The position numbers and the translations under genes are program-made. The notes under the pieces are model-generated. The model made no database searches, was not told where the DNA came from, and saw nothing but the letters and a program-made list of their open reading frames with translations. Source: JBEKUY01 sp049514555 (GTDB lineage: Bacteria; Acidobacteriota; Terriglobia; Acidiferrales; UBA7541). From it: a DNA stretch of 64,000 nt. Location of the stretch: NCBI GenBank assembly GCA_049514555.1, contig JBEKUY010000006.1, forward strand, positions 1 to 64,000. The letters run 5' to 3'. Numbering within the stretch: the stretch's first letter is position 1; each line of letters starts with the position of its first letter. Of this stretch, positions 41,739-51,077 are shown piece by piece.

Positions 41739-43469
41739 CTACTGTGCTGGCTCCTTGACCGTGAGGATGCGGTCGCCCGCCACGTCTCGCAACTGCTGGA
41801 CGATGCCGGAGGGCCATCGGATTTCGACCAGGTCGGCAGAAGCGTTCGGCCCCAGTCCAAAATGAACGGGACCGGCACTGGACGAAGCGTACCCCGCGGC
41901 CGTGGACATCTGGTTGTACTGTGCGCCGGTCTTCGTCACCACCTTGATGAGGGTTCCAATACCGTCTCGGTTGCTTTTCGTACCCTGAAGCTTGATCTCC
42001 AGCCAATGATTGTTGCCCGGGCTTTCATTCATCCAGATTTCCGCGGGAGCGTTGATGGCGCTCACCACGACATCCAGTCGCCCGTCCCCATTCAGGTCGC
42101 CGATGGCGGAACCGCGGTGGCGGGCAGGGGGTCGTGAAGTCAATCCCGCCTCGGCCGTCAAGGCGGCGAACTTCATGCCGCCCAGGTTACGGAAGACCGT
42201 GTTCGGTTGCTCGACGGCGACGCGAGGCGCGGACAGGGGGGACTGAACGTGTCCGCGTGACACGAAGATATCCTTCCAGCCATCGTTGTCGAAATCGGCG
42301 ATCGTCGGCGAATAACCTGCCATCGGCAAGCTGAGCTCCGTCATGCCGCTCGCCTCGGTGACCTCAACGAAGCTTCCTTTCCCCGTATTGCGGTAGATTG
42401 GAAACGTTTCATTGTCGAGCGCGGCCAGGCAAATGTCTGGATATCCGTCGTTATCGAGATCGCGGAAATCAACCCCCATGCCGGAGATGAACACGCCGTC
42501 CTCCCGCAACGCGACGTTGGCATCGAACCCCACTTCGTCAAACTTGCCGTCACCTCTGTTTCGGAACAGGAAATTGAACAGCTTATCGTTGCTGACGAAG
42601 AGGTCCATCCTGCCGTCAAGGTTCGAGCTGGCCGCGGCGGCCCCCATGCCTTTCCCCGGGTGCGCGCGCAGACCCGATTCGGCAGAGGCATCTCGGAACG
42701 TCCCGTCCCCGTTATTGAGGAACAATTGGTTGGGGGTAGCCTTGTACATCTTGGGGTGGCAGTAATCACGGTGTCCATCGATCTCGCAAACCGGCTCGTG
42801 TTCAGGATCCCACTTCAGGTAGTTGATGACGACGAGATCGAGCAGGCCGTCATTGTTCACGTCCACCCAAACAGCGCCGACTGACCAGAGCGGCCCGAAT
42901 TCGAGATCGGGCTTGTTCAGCCCCGCCTTGGCAGTCACGTCAGTGAACGTGCCGTCTCCGTTGTTGTGGTAGAGCGTATTGCGGTACACGCCCGCGACAA
43001 AGATGTCTTCGTACCCATCGTTGTCATAATCGCCGATAGCAACGCCGGTGTCGTAGCCGGTGCCGGCGAGCCCCGCCTTTTCAGTAACGTCTGTGAAGTG
43101 TCCCTGGCCGTCGTTTTCGAACAGCCGGTTCCAGTATTTTGGCGAGGTCTTGCGAAGCGTCCTGATATCAGCTCCGTTGGTGAAGAATATATCCAGCTTG
43201 CCGTCGTTGTTGTAGTCGAAGACGGCCACTCCTCCGGCCATGGTTTCGGGCGCATGGCGTTCGGGCGTTTCGCAACTATCGAGCTTGAAATCAATCGGTT
43301 GGTACCCAAATCGAATCGGGCTGTCGCCTGCGAGCTTGCTAACGGTCGCCGTTTGCTTGGTCAGAGGGTCGACTGCCCGTGCAGGGGAGGGAGTCGGCGC
43401 TTGCGCGCTCAAGGGCACCGATAAAAACAGTGCGGCAATCGTGCATGCCACCTGTCCTTCTCTCTTCAT
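41739..43469 (-). CDS. CRTAC1-type protein with FG-GAP repeats and ASPIC/UnbV domain
   Basis: 576 residues from ATG 43469, followed by a signal peptide (CTIAALFLSVPLSAQAPTPS). Six or more FG-GAP/VCBS repeats with calcium-binding D-x-D/N-x-D-G motifs (DYNNDGKLDIFFTNG, DYDNDGYEDIFVAG, DVNNDGLLDLVVINY, DLDNDGYPDICLA, DFDNDGWKDIFVSRG, DLNGDGRLDVVVSA) suggest a beta-propeller. The ASPIC/UnbV domain closes the protein (NHWLEIKLQGTKSNRDGIGT, VEIRWPSGIVQQL). It is divergent from the TonB-dependent receptor; the trio with the TPR gene after the receptor is common in acidobacteria and may serve capture of a polymeric substrate. That role is inference. Confidence 0.9.
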   Translation of the reverse strand: MKREGQVACTIAALFLSVPLSAQAPTPSPARAVDPLTKQTATVSKLAGDSPIRFGYQPIDFKLDSCETPERHAPETMAGGVAVFDYNNDGKLDIFFTNGADIRTLRKTSPKYWNRLFENDGQGHFTDVTEKAGLAGTGYDTGVAIGDYDNDGYEDIFVAGVYRNTLYHNNGDGTFTDVTAKAGLNKPDLEFGPLWSVGAVWVDVNNDGLLDLVVINYLKWDPEHEPVCEIDGHRDYCHPKMYKATPNQLFLNNGDGTFRDASAESGLRAHPGKGMGAAAASSNLDGRMDLFVSNDKLFNFLFRNRGDGKFDEVGFDANVALREDGVFISGMGVDFRDLDNDGYPDICLAALDNETFPIYRNTGKGSFVEVTEASGMTELSLPMAGYSPTIADFDNDGWKDIFVSRGHVQSPLSAPRVAVEQPNTVFRNLGGMKFAALTAEAGLTSRPPARHRGSAIGDLNGDGRLDVVVSAINAPAEIWMNESPGNNHWLEIKLQGTKSNRDGIGTLIKVVTKTGAQYNQMSTAAGYASSSAGPVHFGLGPNASADLVEIRWPSGIVQQLRDVAGDRILTVKEPAQ

Positions 43470-43861
43470 GACTGGAAATCTTCGCCGTTCAGTAGGATGC
43501 ATTCGTGTGACCCCGAATGGAATCTCCAGCTTGGCAGTGCCAGTGGGATTGCTTCCGATCCAGCGCGGTCGCACCCTGGAGCGTCTCCGGGAGCAGCCAC
43601 CGGAGTCATTCTAACCCTCTCTTTGAGTTTTGCCGAATCGCGGCCACTCCCGCCGGGCGTATCATGCCTCGTTCCCGGCGAATAAAAAACGTAAGTCACT
43701 GAGTCAGGGGAACTTTCTGCTTGACAGTTACAAGTCGTTGGGATAGAAAGCTAAACCATGGGTGTGTTGTGGGCGCTTGCATAAGTGCCTATGCTTGCGG
43801 GACCAACTCGCACTCAGGGTGTGCTGAAAATCTTGCACGTAATTAGCTCAGGAGGTGGGTA
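43470..43861. promoter_or_regulatory. Divergent promoter region of UnbV and receptor genes
   Basis: 392 bases. On the plus strand TTGACA (43721-43726) is followed at 16-17 bases by a poor -10 (ATAGAA), leaving about 110 bases of leader before the receptor start. AGGAGGTG just before the GTG at 43862 is a strong ribosome-binding site. No gene is seen. Confidence 0.35.
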
Positions 43862-46800
43862 GTGAAATTGTTTGTCTCGAAGTGTGCAGAAGCAGTTGTT
43901 TCTGCCGCGAGAAGCCGCAGTTTGCGCTATCTCGCGGTTCTCTTCTTGCTCCTGGCAGTTTTTGGCAGTCAAGCCTGGGCGCAGGAAGCAACCCTCGTCG
44001 GAACTGTAACGGACGCGTCGGGAGCTGCGGTTCCGAACGCGACCATTACGGCCACCAACGCCGAAACCGGCCTGTCTACATCGGCAACCACCGGTGACGA
44101 TGGCAACTATTTGATCTCACACCTTCGCATCGGCCACTACGACGTCAAGGCCGAGGGCACCGGATTCAAGGGTTCGGAGCAGAAGAATCTACTGCTGCAA
44201 GTCGGCGACCGCGTCCGCATTGATTTCCAAATGCAGGTGGGCACCGTCGTTGAGAAGGTGGTCGTTGAGGCGAACGCCTTGCACGTGCAGTCGGATTCCA
44301 GCGAAATCAGCAGCGTGATTACCGCCAAACAGATGACGGACATCTCCAATAACTCACGCACCTTCTACAACATGGTCACCTTGATGCCGGGAGTCTCCAG
44401 CACCATGCCGGACTCTCAAGACCCCACTCCGGTGGGCGCGAACACCAACGTGAGCATCAACGGCCAGCGTGAAGAGCACAACATTTATCTAATTGATGGC
44501 GGCGAATCCGATGATCGCGGCGGCGCCGGCAGATCCATCGTCATGCCTTCCCAGGACGCCATTTCGGAGTTTCGCGCGCTGACTTCCAGTTACGATCCCG
44601 AATACGGCCTCTCGTCCGCTGGGACGATAACCATGGCGGTCAAGCCTGGACAACAACAGTTCCATGCTTCGGCATGGGAGTACATGCGCAACGACGCCTT
44701 CAATGCTATTGACCCGTTCCAGAATACCAAGACGAAGCTGCGATTCAACATTTACGGCTTCAACGTGGGCGGCCCGGTGGACTTCAAGTCTTCCGAGAAG
44801 AAGACCTTTTTCTTCTACAACATGGAATGGCGCAACTTCATTCATGGCGGCAGCACCAACCAGCAGGTTCCGTCCCATTTACTCTACGGCGGCAACTTTA
44901 GCGGTGCCGGGGCGCCGGCCATCCATACACCTTGCAGCAACAAGGTGTCGGCGACTATAGCGGCGGCGTACACCCTTGCCGGACAGACGCTCAGCACCGC
45001 GGCCCCCAGTGGAACTTGCGGGGGGACTGGCTCGACTTTGGTGCCATTCACCGGCAATATCATCCCTGCTGCATTGCTCAGCTCACAGGGGCTGGCCCTT
45101 GTCAATGACGGCATTTTCCCCGCGGATAATGCCGTTGACGCTCACGGGAACCCCGTGTTTAGGGGCGGAGCCGACGCACCGACCACCGTCAGGGAAGAGG
45201 TTGCCCGCGTTGACCACACCTTCAACAGCAAGTGGTCTGTCTTTGGGCACTGGATTTCCGAGCAGATCATGCAGACCTACGCAACCACGATGTGGAGCGG
45301 CGATAACCTGCCGACAGCCGGGAACACGTTCGGCAATCCCTCGTACAGCGCCGTGGCCCACGTGGTTAACACCGTCAGCCCGACGATGATCAACGAAATC
45401 ACTTTCAACTATAACGGCAACCGCATCGCCATCCTGCCCACCGGCAAGGTTGCATCGCCCTTCACCCAGATTCGGATATTCCCCGGTCCGAACCCCGACG
45501 CCCGCACGCCGGGTATCAACCTGACCAAGACCGGGGCGAACTTCGATCTCAATCGTTCGCCATGGAGGAACACCGCGAACGATTACCAGTTGTCAGACAA
45601 CATTTCGTGGACCCATGGAGCCCACCAGTTCAAGGTGGGCGGCAGCTGGGCCGTTTACAAGAAGGTCCAGGACCTATTCGCCGAAATCCAGGGTGCCTAT
45701 GCATTCGACGGCAGCTTCACCGGAAATGACTTTGCCGATTTGCTGCTCGGCTACGCCCAAGGCTATAACGAAGGCGCCCTTGCGGACACCGGCCACTGGA
45801 ACGCCATTTCGTACGCCCTGTATGCCCAGGACAACTGGCGCGTGTCCAGGAAACTCACTTTGAACCTTGGAATACGGTGGGATGGTATCCCGCACACCTA
45901 CGAAGCAAACTCCCGTATGGGCAACTTCTATCCCAGTCTTTGGAATCCCGCTGCTGCGGCCATCATCGACACTAATGGCAATATCTGCTCTGCCATTAAC
46001 CCTGCTATTGGCTGCGCCGCTGTGAGTCCAGGCCTGGGCACAAGCCCCAATCCGATCCTGGCCGGCCTTTCTTTCTACATGAACGGGATTGGCCAACCCG
46101 GCCAGCCCGGCGTTCCGTTTGGCTTAGTGAAAAACCACTGGGGCGCATTCGGTCCTCGCGCTGGTTTTGCCTATGACTTCGGTGGAAATGGCAAGACCGT
46201 TCTGCGCGCAGGCACGGGCGTCATGTACGAACGCGTCCAGGGCAACGATATGTACAATGCCGGACAGAACCCCCCATTCTCTGGGGCCATCAGCAACACC
46301 AACGTCCTCCTTTCGGATCCTCACAACCTGGTGGCTGGCGGTACGGCGCCTCCAGGATCGATCGGGGTACTCAACCTCACCGGTCTGGATAGCGTCAATT
46401 ACAACAATCCGATGAGCCTTCAGTACAACGTTGGTATTCAGCGTTCCATCTTCGGATCGAACGTATTGTCCGTGGCTTACGTGGGCAACCGGAACTTCAA
46501 TGCAAACTCCCAATACGACATCAACCTTCCGCCCCAGGGCCAACTTGTGAACCTCGTCAACAGCGGTGGGACGGGCTACAACCTGTTGCTCCCCTATAGG
46601 GGTTTTAGACAGATCATTCTGTCTTCGAACCTGGGCAGCGCCCATTACGACTCCCTTCAGGCCACTTTGAACGGACGGGTGAAGAGCGACCTTTCCTACA
46701 CCCTTAACTACACCTATTCGAAAGCCATTGACCCAACCACGAACGGCAGCGGGGACCTCGGGAATGTCAGTAACTCCTACAACCTGAACTACGACATGGG

Positions 46801-47368
46801 CCCGTCGAACCTCGATCGCCGGCAAATGTTCATCAGCACGTTCATCTACGAGATCCCATTCCTCAAGCACAACCAGAGCCGACTCCTGAAAGCGACCCTC
46901 GGCGGATGGGAAGTGTCGGGAGTCATCACGGCGGAAACCGGCGTACCACTCAGCATCGTCGCGGGTTCGGGTGGGGGGTCCATCAGCGCGTATAACGCGG
47001 GAAGCAATGGCCTGTCGGTCGGGACCAACCGGCCGAACCTCGTCTCCGCTGTTACCTACCCGGGGACGTTGGGGGAGTGGTTCAGCACGAATTCCTTCGC
47101 GTACCCAGCGGCTGGATCATGGGGCAATTCGCCGCGCAACCCTGTGTATGGCCCCGGCCGTTTCAACACCAACCTGTCTCTCTTCAAGAACTTCGTGTTC
47201 AGCGAAGCGCGCGGCAGCATGATTCAGTTCCGCGCGGAGACCTTCAACACCTGGAACCACCCGCAGTGGAACGCCGTGAATGCCAACTTCACGAGCTCCC
47301 AATTCGGCGTGGTCACGGGTGATACGGGCCCGAGGACAGTGCAGTTTGCGCTGAGGTTCGTCTACTAA
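43862..47368 (+). CDS. Oar-like TonB-dependent receptor with carboxypeptidase-regulatory N-domain
   Basis: 1168 residues, starting at GTG after AGGAGGTG. The signal peptide ends at SQAWAQEA. A carboxypeptidase-regulatory-like domain (about 42-125: TLVGTVTDASGAAVPNATIT) precedes the plug (about 130-250, with SINGQREEHNIYLIDGGESD) and a long beta-barrel to the C-terminal aromatic VQFALRFVY. This is the Oar/cna-type receptor expanded in acidobacteria, probably importing sugars, glycans or peptides across the outer membrane with TonB energy. No classical Ton box is obvious. A strong terminator follows 43 bases after the stop. The kinase-like TonB fusion at 48907 is a possible partner. Confidence 0.93.
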   Translation: MKLFVSKCAEAVVSAARSRSLRYLAVLFLLLAVFGSQAWAQEATLVGTVTDASGAAVPNATITATNAETGLSTSATTGDDGNYLISHLRIGHYDVKAEGTGFKGSEQKNLLLQVGDRVRIDFQMQVGTVVEKVVVEANALHVQSDSSEISSVITAKQMTDISNNSRTFYNMVTLMPGVSSTMPDSQDPTPVGANTNVSINGQREEHNIYLIDGGESDDRGGAGRSIVMPSQDAISEFRALTSSYDPEYGLSSAGTITMAVKPGQQQFHASAWEYMRNDAFNAIDPFQNTKTKLRFNIYGFNVGGPVDFKSSEKKTFFFYNMEWRNFIHGGSTNQQVPSHLLYGGNFSGAGAPAIHTPCSNKVSATIAAAYTLAGQTLSTAAPSGTCGGTGSTLVPFTGNIIPAALLSSQGLALVNDGIFPADNAVDAHGNPVFRGGADAPTTVREEVARVDHTFNSKWSVFGHWISEQIMQTYATTMWSGDNLPTAGNTFGNPSYSAVAHVVNTVSPTMINEITFNYNGNRIAILPTGKVASPFTQIRIFPGPNPDARTPGINLTKTGANFDLNRSPWRNTANDYQLSDNISWTHGAHQFKVGGSWAVYKKVQDLFAEIQGAYAFDGSFTGNDFADLLLGYAQGYNEGALADTGHWNAISYALYAQDNWRVSRKLTLNLGIRWDGIPHTYEANSRMGNFYPSLWNPAAAAIIDTNGNICSAINPAIGCAAVSPGLGTSPNPILAGLSFYMNGIGQPGQPGVPFGLVKNHWGAFGPRAGFAYDFGGNGKTVLRAGTGVMYERVQGNDMYNAGQNPPFSGAISNTNVLLSDPHNLVAGGTAPPGSIGVLNLTGLDSVNYNNPMSLQYNVGIQRSIFGSNVLSVAYVGNRNFNANSQYDINLPPQGQLVNLVNSGGTGYNLLLPYRGFRQIILSSNLGSAHYDSLQATLNGRVKSDLSYTLNYTYSKAIDPTTNGSGDLGNVSNSYNLNYDMGPSNLDRRQMFISTFIYEIPFLKHNQSRLLKATLGGWEVSGVITAETGVPLSIVAGSGGGSISAYNAGSNGLSVGTNRPNLVSAVTYPGTLGEWFSTNSFAYPAAGSWGNSPRNPVYGPGRFNTNLSLFKNFVFSEARGSMIQFRAETFNTWNHPQWNAVNANFTSSQFGVVTGDTGPRTVQFALRFVY

Positions 47369-47682
47369 CTCCAGGACACGCTCCTCGGAGCCTGTCCAAA
47401 GGAATAACCAAAGTGCGGCGGGGCGGTTACCCGCCGCACTTTTTTTGTGCGTGGCCCCGCAAACCCTGAGCGAAAAATGCGCGGCGGCTGGTCCTGCGAC
47501 CCCCGCAATGTGGGCGGGGCTTTATTGGATACGGGCCAGCCCGCAAGCACAGCATCAGGTCCCGTGTGCTTCTGCCGATCCCGGGAAGAGCTACAATATG
47601 AGTTGAAGATGGACGCTCTGCTCTGCTGGGTAGAAGCGACAAATCCAGTCTGCCTGAATGGGTCATCTGCTGAGGGCCTGCT
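47369..47682. other. Intergenic region with terminator
   Basis: 314 bases; apart from the terminator at 47411-47447 nothing is recognised. The short readings across it lack ribosome-binding sites. Confidence 0.5.
47411..47447 (+). terminator. Rho-independent terminator of the receptor gene
   Basis: A perfect 12-bp stem AAGTGCGGCGGG / CCCGCCGCACTT (47411-47422 with 47430-47441), a 7-base loop and a run of T through 47446. It lies 43 bases after the receptor stop codon. Confidence 0.92.
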
Positions 47683-48825
47683 TTGCATAAAGACGCCTGG
47701 AAAGTGAAATTGATCGCTGCGGCGCTGCTCTTGCCCGTCTGGGCGGGCGCGCAAACCGCGAGCCCCTCTGAAGCGATCGCACTCGAGCAACAGGGTAGAC
47801 TGGCGGAGGCCGCCCGAGTTTGGCGGGCAGTGACACGTCACGATCCTCGCGATGCAGCGGCGTTTGCCAGCTTGGGCTTGGTCCTCTCCAAGGAACATGA
47901 GTACCGGGAAGCAGCATCCGCTTATCGAAAGGCGCTTGCCCTCAGTCCAAAGTTGCCGGGGGTGCAATTGAATTTGGGCTTGGCGGAGTTTAAACAGGGG
48001 AATTTTCGCGCGGCGATCCCCCCATTCAGCGCCGCCGTGGCTGCCGACCCGGATAGCTTGCAGGCGCGCACACTGCTGGGCATGAGCTACTACGGTGCGA
48101 AGCGGTTTGCGGAAGCAGCCGAGCACCTGGGGGTCGCGGCAAGATCCGATCCTGCCAACACCGAACTTCGCCAGGTGCTGGCCCAGAGCTGCTTGTGGGC
48201 GAAGAACTATTCCTGCGCGCTGGACGAGTTTCGTCAAATCCTGCAGAAGGATCCGGACTCTGTTGCAGCCCATGTTCTCATGGGGGAGGCGTTGGATGGG
48301 CTGGGTAAGACCCCTGAGGCCATCGCTGAATTCCAGGAAGCTGCGAAAGTCGCCCCGCGAGATCCCAACGTGCATTTCGGGCTCGGCTTCCTGTATTGGA
48401 AGTTACATCAGTACGACGAGGCCCAACGCGAGTTCGAGGCTGAGCTAACGGTGGACCCCGGCAACGCCCAATCGTTCGCTTATCTCGGCGATATCGAGAT
48501 GAAGAGGGAGCATCCGGAGAAGGCGCTCCCCCTGCTCACGAAAGCCGTACAGCTCAACAACGAGGTTCGCAACGCCTACATTGATCTGGGCGTCGTTCTT
48601 ACGGAGCAGAAACGGTACGGGGAGGCCGTGGCAGCGCTTCAGCGCGCGGTGAAGCTGGATCCCGCTCAACCGGACGCGCACTACAGGCTGGCACGTGTGT
48701 ACCAGGCTATGGGAGACACGGCGGAATCTCAAAGGGAATTTGCCAAAGTTCGCGAACTGCACGAGAAGGCGGATGAAGACCTCACGCACAAAATGTCCGC
48801 TTCTCCCCCTCCGCTGTCTCAATAG
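47683..48825 (+). CDS. Secreted TPR-repeat protein
   Basis: 380 residues. The start is probably TTG 47683 (GAGGG before it); GTG 47704 is an alternative that gives the neat signal peptide KLIAAALLLPVWAGAQTA. About nine tetratricopeptide repeats of 34 residues follow (AAAFASLGLVLSKEHEYREA, VAAHVLMGEALDGLGKTPEA, NAYIDLGVVLTEQKRYGEA, PDAHYRLARVYQAMGDTAES). TPR arrays are protein-binding scaffolds; in the periplasm near an Oar-like receptor and a UnbV protein it may assist substrate handling. The gene ends inside a 47-bp tandem duplication that includes its stop codon. Confidence 0.88.
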   Translation: MHKDAWKVKLIAAALLLPVWAGAQTASPSEAIALEQQGRLAEAARVWRAVTRHDPRDAAAFASLGLVLSKEHEYREAASAYRKALALSPKLPGVQLNLGLAEFKQGNFRAAIPPFSAAVAADPDSLQARTLLGMSYYGAKRFAEAAEHLGVAARSDPANTELRQVLAQSCLWAKNYSCALDEFRQILQKDPDSVAAHVLMGEALDGLGKTPEAIAEFQEAAKVAPRDPNVHFGLGFLYWKLHQYDEAQREFEAELTVDPGNAQSFAYLGDIEMKREHPEKALPLLTKAVQLNNEVRNAYIDLGVVLTEQKRYGEAVAALQRAVKLDPAQPDAHYRLARVYQAMGDTAESQREFAKVRELHEKADEDLTHKMSASPPPLSQ

Positions 48826-48886
48826 AAGCCGCCCCGGCAATGTCCGCTTCTGCCCCTCCGCTGTCTCAATAAAAACCGCCCCGGCG
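48793..48886 (+). repeat. 47-bp tandem duplication spanning the TPR-gene stop codon
   Basis: Unit one is 48793-48839 and unit two is 48840-48886, with about four mismatches. Each unit contains ATGTCCGCTTCT and ends the reading CTCAATA(G/A). Since 47 is not a multiple of three and the first copy keeps the stop, the second copy is non-coding. Confidence 0.9.
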
Positions 48887-48906
48887 TGGAATGAGAGGCA
48901 ATTCCT

Positions 48907-50460
48907 CTACGGAGTTGTCCGGATGGGGTAAACCCTCGTTTCGGTCTGGGTGATCTCGAATCGCAAGAGCCACTCGCTCGAGACATTCTGGCCATCGATT
49001 CTTGCCGGCGCAAATTCCCAACGCTGCGCCGCCTGAAGAGCGAAATTCGCGAAGTACTTGCTCGGTCCGGGGGAATCGAGCGTCGCTCCAACCACTCTGC
49101 CGGAGGGATCAACAGCCACTCTCACGCTGAGCCTGACCGTGCCGCGAATGGTGTCGCGCGCCTTCCGGGGAATGTCGGGCAAGACTTTTTTCAGGACTTC
49201 ACCCTGAGCAGAAGGGCTTGCGAGAGTCTTTGTGCTCGACTCGGGCGGAGGCGACACGGGCCGAAGCGGCACAGGCGTTGGCGCGAGAGCGACGGCAGGG
49301 GCGGGGGATTGCTTCTTCTCGGCAGGTTTCTTCGCGGGCTGTGGCTTCGCCGAAGCCGCTGGTTTCGACTCTGGTTTTGACGGGACCCGCGCCTCGGACG
49401 TCACGGGCGAAACGGGCCGAGTTGGCGGCTGGCGGAGCAGTCTTGAGAAAGCGAACAGCGCCAAGAGCAACGAGGCAACCACAGCCACAGGAACGATGGA
49501 GCGCCGGATCGCGGACACCGTTCGTGGCCGGGGGAGGCGCTGATGAATCTCACTCGCGATTGTCTTGAGCGCCTGAAGCGTCTGCAGACCGATCGAGGAA
49601 AGGCGCTTCACGCCGCGGCTTACGGCGGGGCCCACGGGGCTTCGTTCTCTTTTCGGCGGTCTGGCAACAGGCGCTTGCTTCACCGGCGCACGCACAGCGC
49701 GCTGCAGACGCGCCGCGATGTCGGCAGCGGTCCACCTGCGCTGAGGGTCGCGGCGCAGGCAGTGACGCGCGATATCAAGGAATGGCGCCGGCAGTGTCTC
49801 GGGCAGCACCGGTTCCTCCTGTTTCGTCTGATCCCAGACGGGTGGGCGCTGCGTCAGTGTTTCGACCAGCGTCACGCCCAGCGACCAGATGTCCCCGGCA
49901 GGGGAAGTTATGCCCCGCGCAATCTCAGGCGCGTCGTAAACGCACAAACTTCCCGGCCTGCCACTCGACTCGCCGTTCGCACGGAGCCCGTCACTCGATA
50001 TCATGATTCGGTCATCGTGGGCCATGATGTTGGCCGGTTTGATATGACGGTGCACGAAGCCCTGGCGATGAACGAAGGCCAGGGCGTCCAGAGTGGGGAG
50101 GAGCATGTCGCGCGCTTCCACCGGCGTGAGCGGCCGGCTGGGGAGGATTTGCGACAGGTCCTCTTCGGCAAACTCCATAACCAGGTAGAGCAGGTCAGCT
50201 TCGCCGAGGCGGCAGCTTCCCACTTGAAAGAGCCGGACTAGGTGAGGATGCGACAGCCTGGCGGTAAGCCGCCAGCGGGCGAGTTGACGTTCCGCGTTTG
50301 CCGGAAGTGCCGCAATGAGTTTGATCGCGGCTTTCTCGGGCCGCCGCTCGCCGTACTCGGTCAGGTACACCGCGCTGCGCTCGCCGCCGCCCAGGTACTG
50401 CAGCAAGCGAAATTGCCCGCCGACGATTTGGCCTTCCCAGTGTTTCCAGGCCTCGGCCAT
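48907..50460 (-). CDS. Predicted pseudokinase (Ser/Thr-kinase fold) fused to a TonB C-terminal domain
   Basis: 517 residues from ATG 50460, preceded by GGAG at seven bases. A protein-kinase fold covers about 14-255: glycine loop LGGGERSAVYL, Lys47 in AAIKLIA, and intact APE (177-179) and DIWSLG (190-195). However, the catalytic HRD is HRH (137-139, VHRHIKPANIM) and the DFG position reads SDG (ISSDGL), so both catalytic Asp residues are missing. After a basic linker come one TM (about 322-341), a Pro/Lys/Ala-rich periplasmic spacer of about 80 residues, and a TonB C-terminal domain (about 430-515, GTVRLSVRVAVDPSGRVVGA, QRWEFAPARIDGQNV). It thus joins a cytoplasmic ligand-binding-type kinase fold to an energy-transducer arm. 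No ExbB/ExbD genes are nearby. Confidence 0.85.
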   Translation of the reverse strand: MAEAWKHWEGQIVGGQFRLLQYLGGGERSAVYLTEYGERRPEKAAIKLIAALPANAERQLARWRLTARLSHPHLVRLFQVGSCRLGEADLLYLVMEFAEEDLSQILPSRPLTPVEARDMLLPTLDALAFVHRQGFVHRHIKPANIMAHDDRIMISSDGLRANGESSGRPGSLCVYDAPEIARGITSPAGDIWSLGVTLVETLTQRPPVWDQTKQEEPVLPETLPAPFLDIARHCLRRDPQRRWTAADIAARLQRAVRAPVKQAPVARPPKRERSPVGPAVSRGVKRLSSIGLQTLQALKTIASEIHQRLPRPRTVSAIRRSIVPVAVVASLLLALFAFSRLLRQPPTRPVSPVTSEARVPSKPESKPAASAKPQPAKKPAEKKQSPAPAVALAPTPVPLRPVSPPPESSTKTLASPSAQGEVLKKVLPDIPRKARDTIRGTVRLSVRVAVDPSGRVVGATLDSPGPSKYFANFALQAAQRWEFAPARIDGQNVSSEWLLRFEITQTETRVYPIRTTP

Positions 50461-51077
50461 GACGCTCTCCGTCTGCCCGCCCATTGAAGTGAAAGCTATT
50501 CTACCCGAGCGCAGAGCGGAGTGGGGATGGGAGACCGAAAAGGTACCCGCCTTCGCCAAGGCTTCGGCGGGCAGGCCCTCTACGCTGGAGAACCGTTGGC
50601 ATGTTGAACGTTGGAAGGTTGGAACGTTGAAAGGCGCAGGAGAACACACTTGGCTTTTGGGACGAGGAAGCAGGGCTACAGCCATCAGTATACGGTCGTC
50701 GGTTGAAGCGCGGGAAAGAGGGGGGATGCCCCGCTTTCTTTGTAAGTGTTGATTCCAAAGGGTTTTAAGTTCAGTGAATTTCTATGTGTTGATTCTGGAG
50801 GGGTTGCAGGTGCGTTTTTCGTAAGTGTTGATTCTAGGGAGGTTAGCGAGGGTGAGGCGACTTTTCACGGCCTATGGTAGCACAAATGTTACCTTAATGC
50901 AATAGGCACGTTGTAGTTATTCACAGATTTTTCGAGGTCGGCGGGGTTTAGGACAGGTAGAGGGAGTAAGGCGTAGTTCTCGGCGGACAACGAACAAGTC
51001 GCGGACCTCAAAGGCAGGTCCGCGCTACTCGCTACTCACTCTACACGCAAGCAAAGTACCGCCGAGGTGCGCGGGGA
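50461..51077. other. Repeat-rich intergenic region upstream of the pseudokinase gene
   Basis: 617 bases without a gene. It holds a short palindromic element (CCCGCC ... GGCGGG, 50546-50571) of a kind dispersed in many genomes, a run of GTTGGAACG-type units (about 50594-50632, four imperfect copies), and three GTGTTGATTC motifs at 40-base intervals (50746, 50786, 50825). Confidence 0.55.
50742..50834. repeat. Three regularly spaced GTGTTGATTC motifs
   Basis: GTAAGTGTTGATTC at 50742-50755, ATGTGTTGATTC at 50784-50795 and GTAAGTGTTGATTC at 50821-50834. The shared GTGTTGATTC core recurs after 40 and 39 bases, about four helical turns, and the bases after it are G-rich in the second and third copies. 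They lie about 290-375 bases upstream of the pseudokinase start, read on the opposite strand. Confidence 0.6.
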
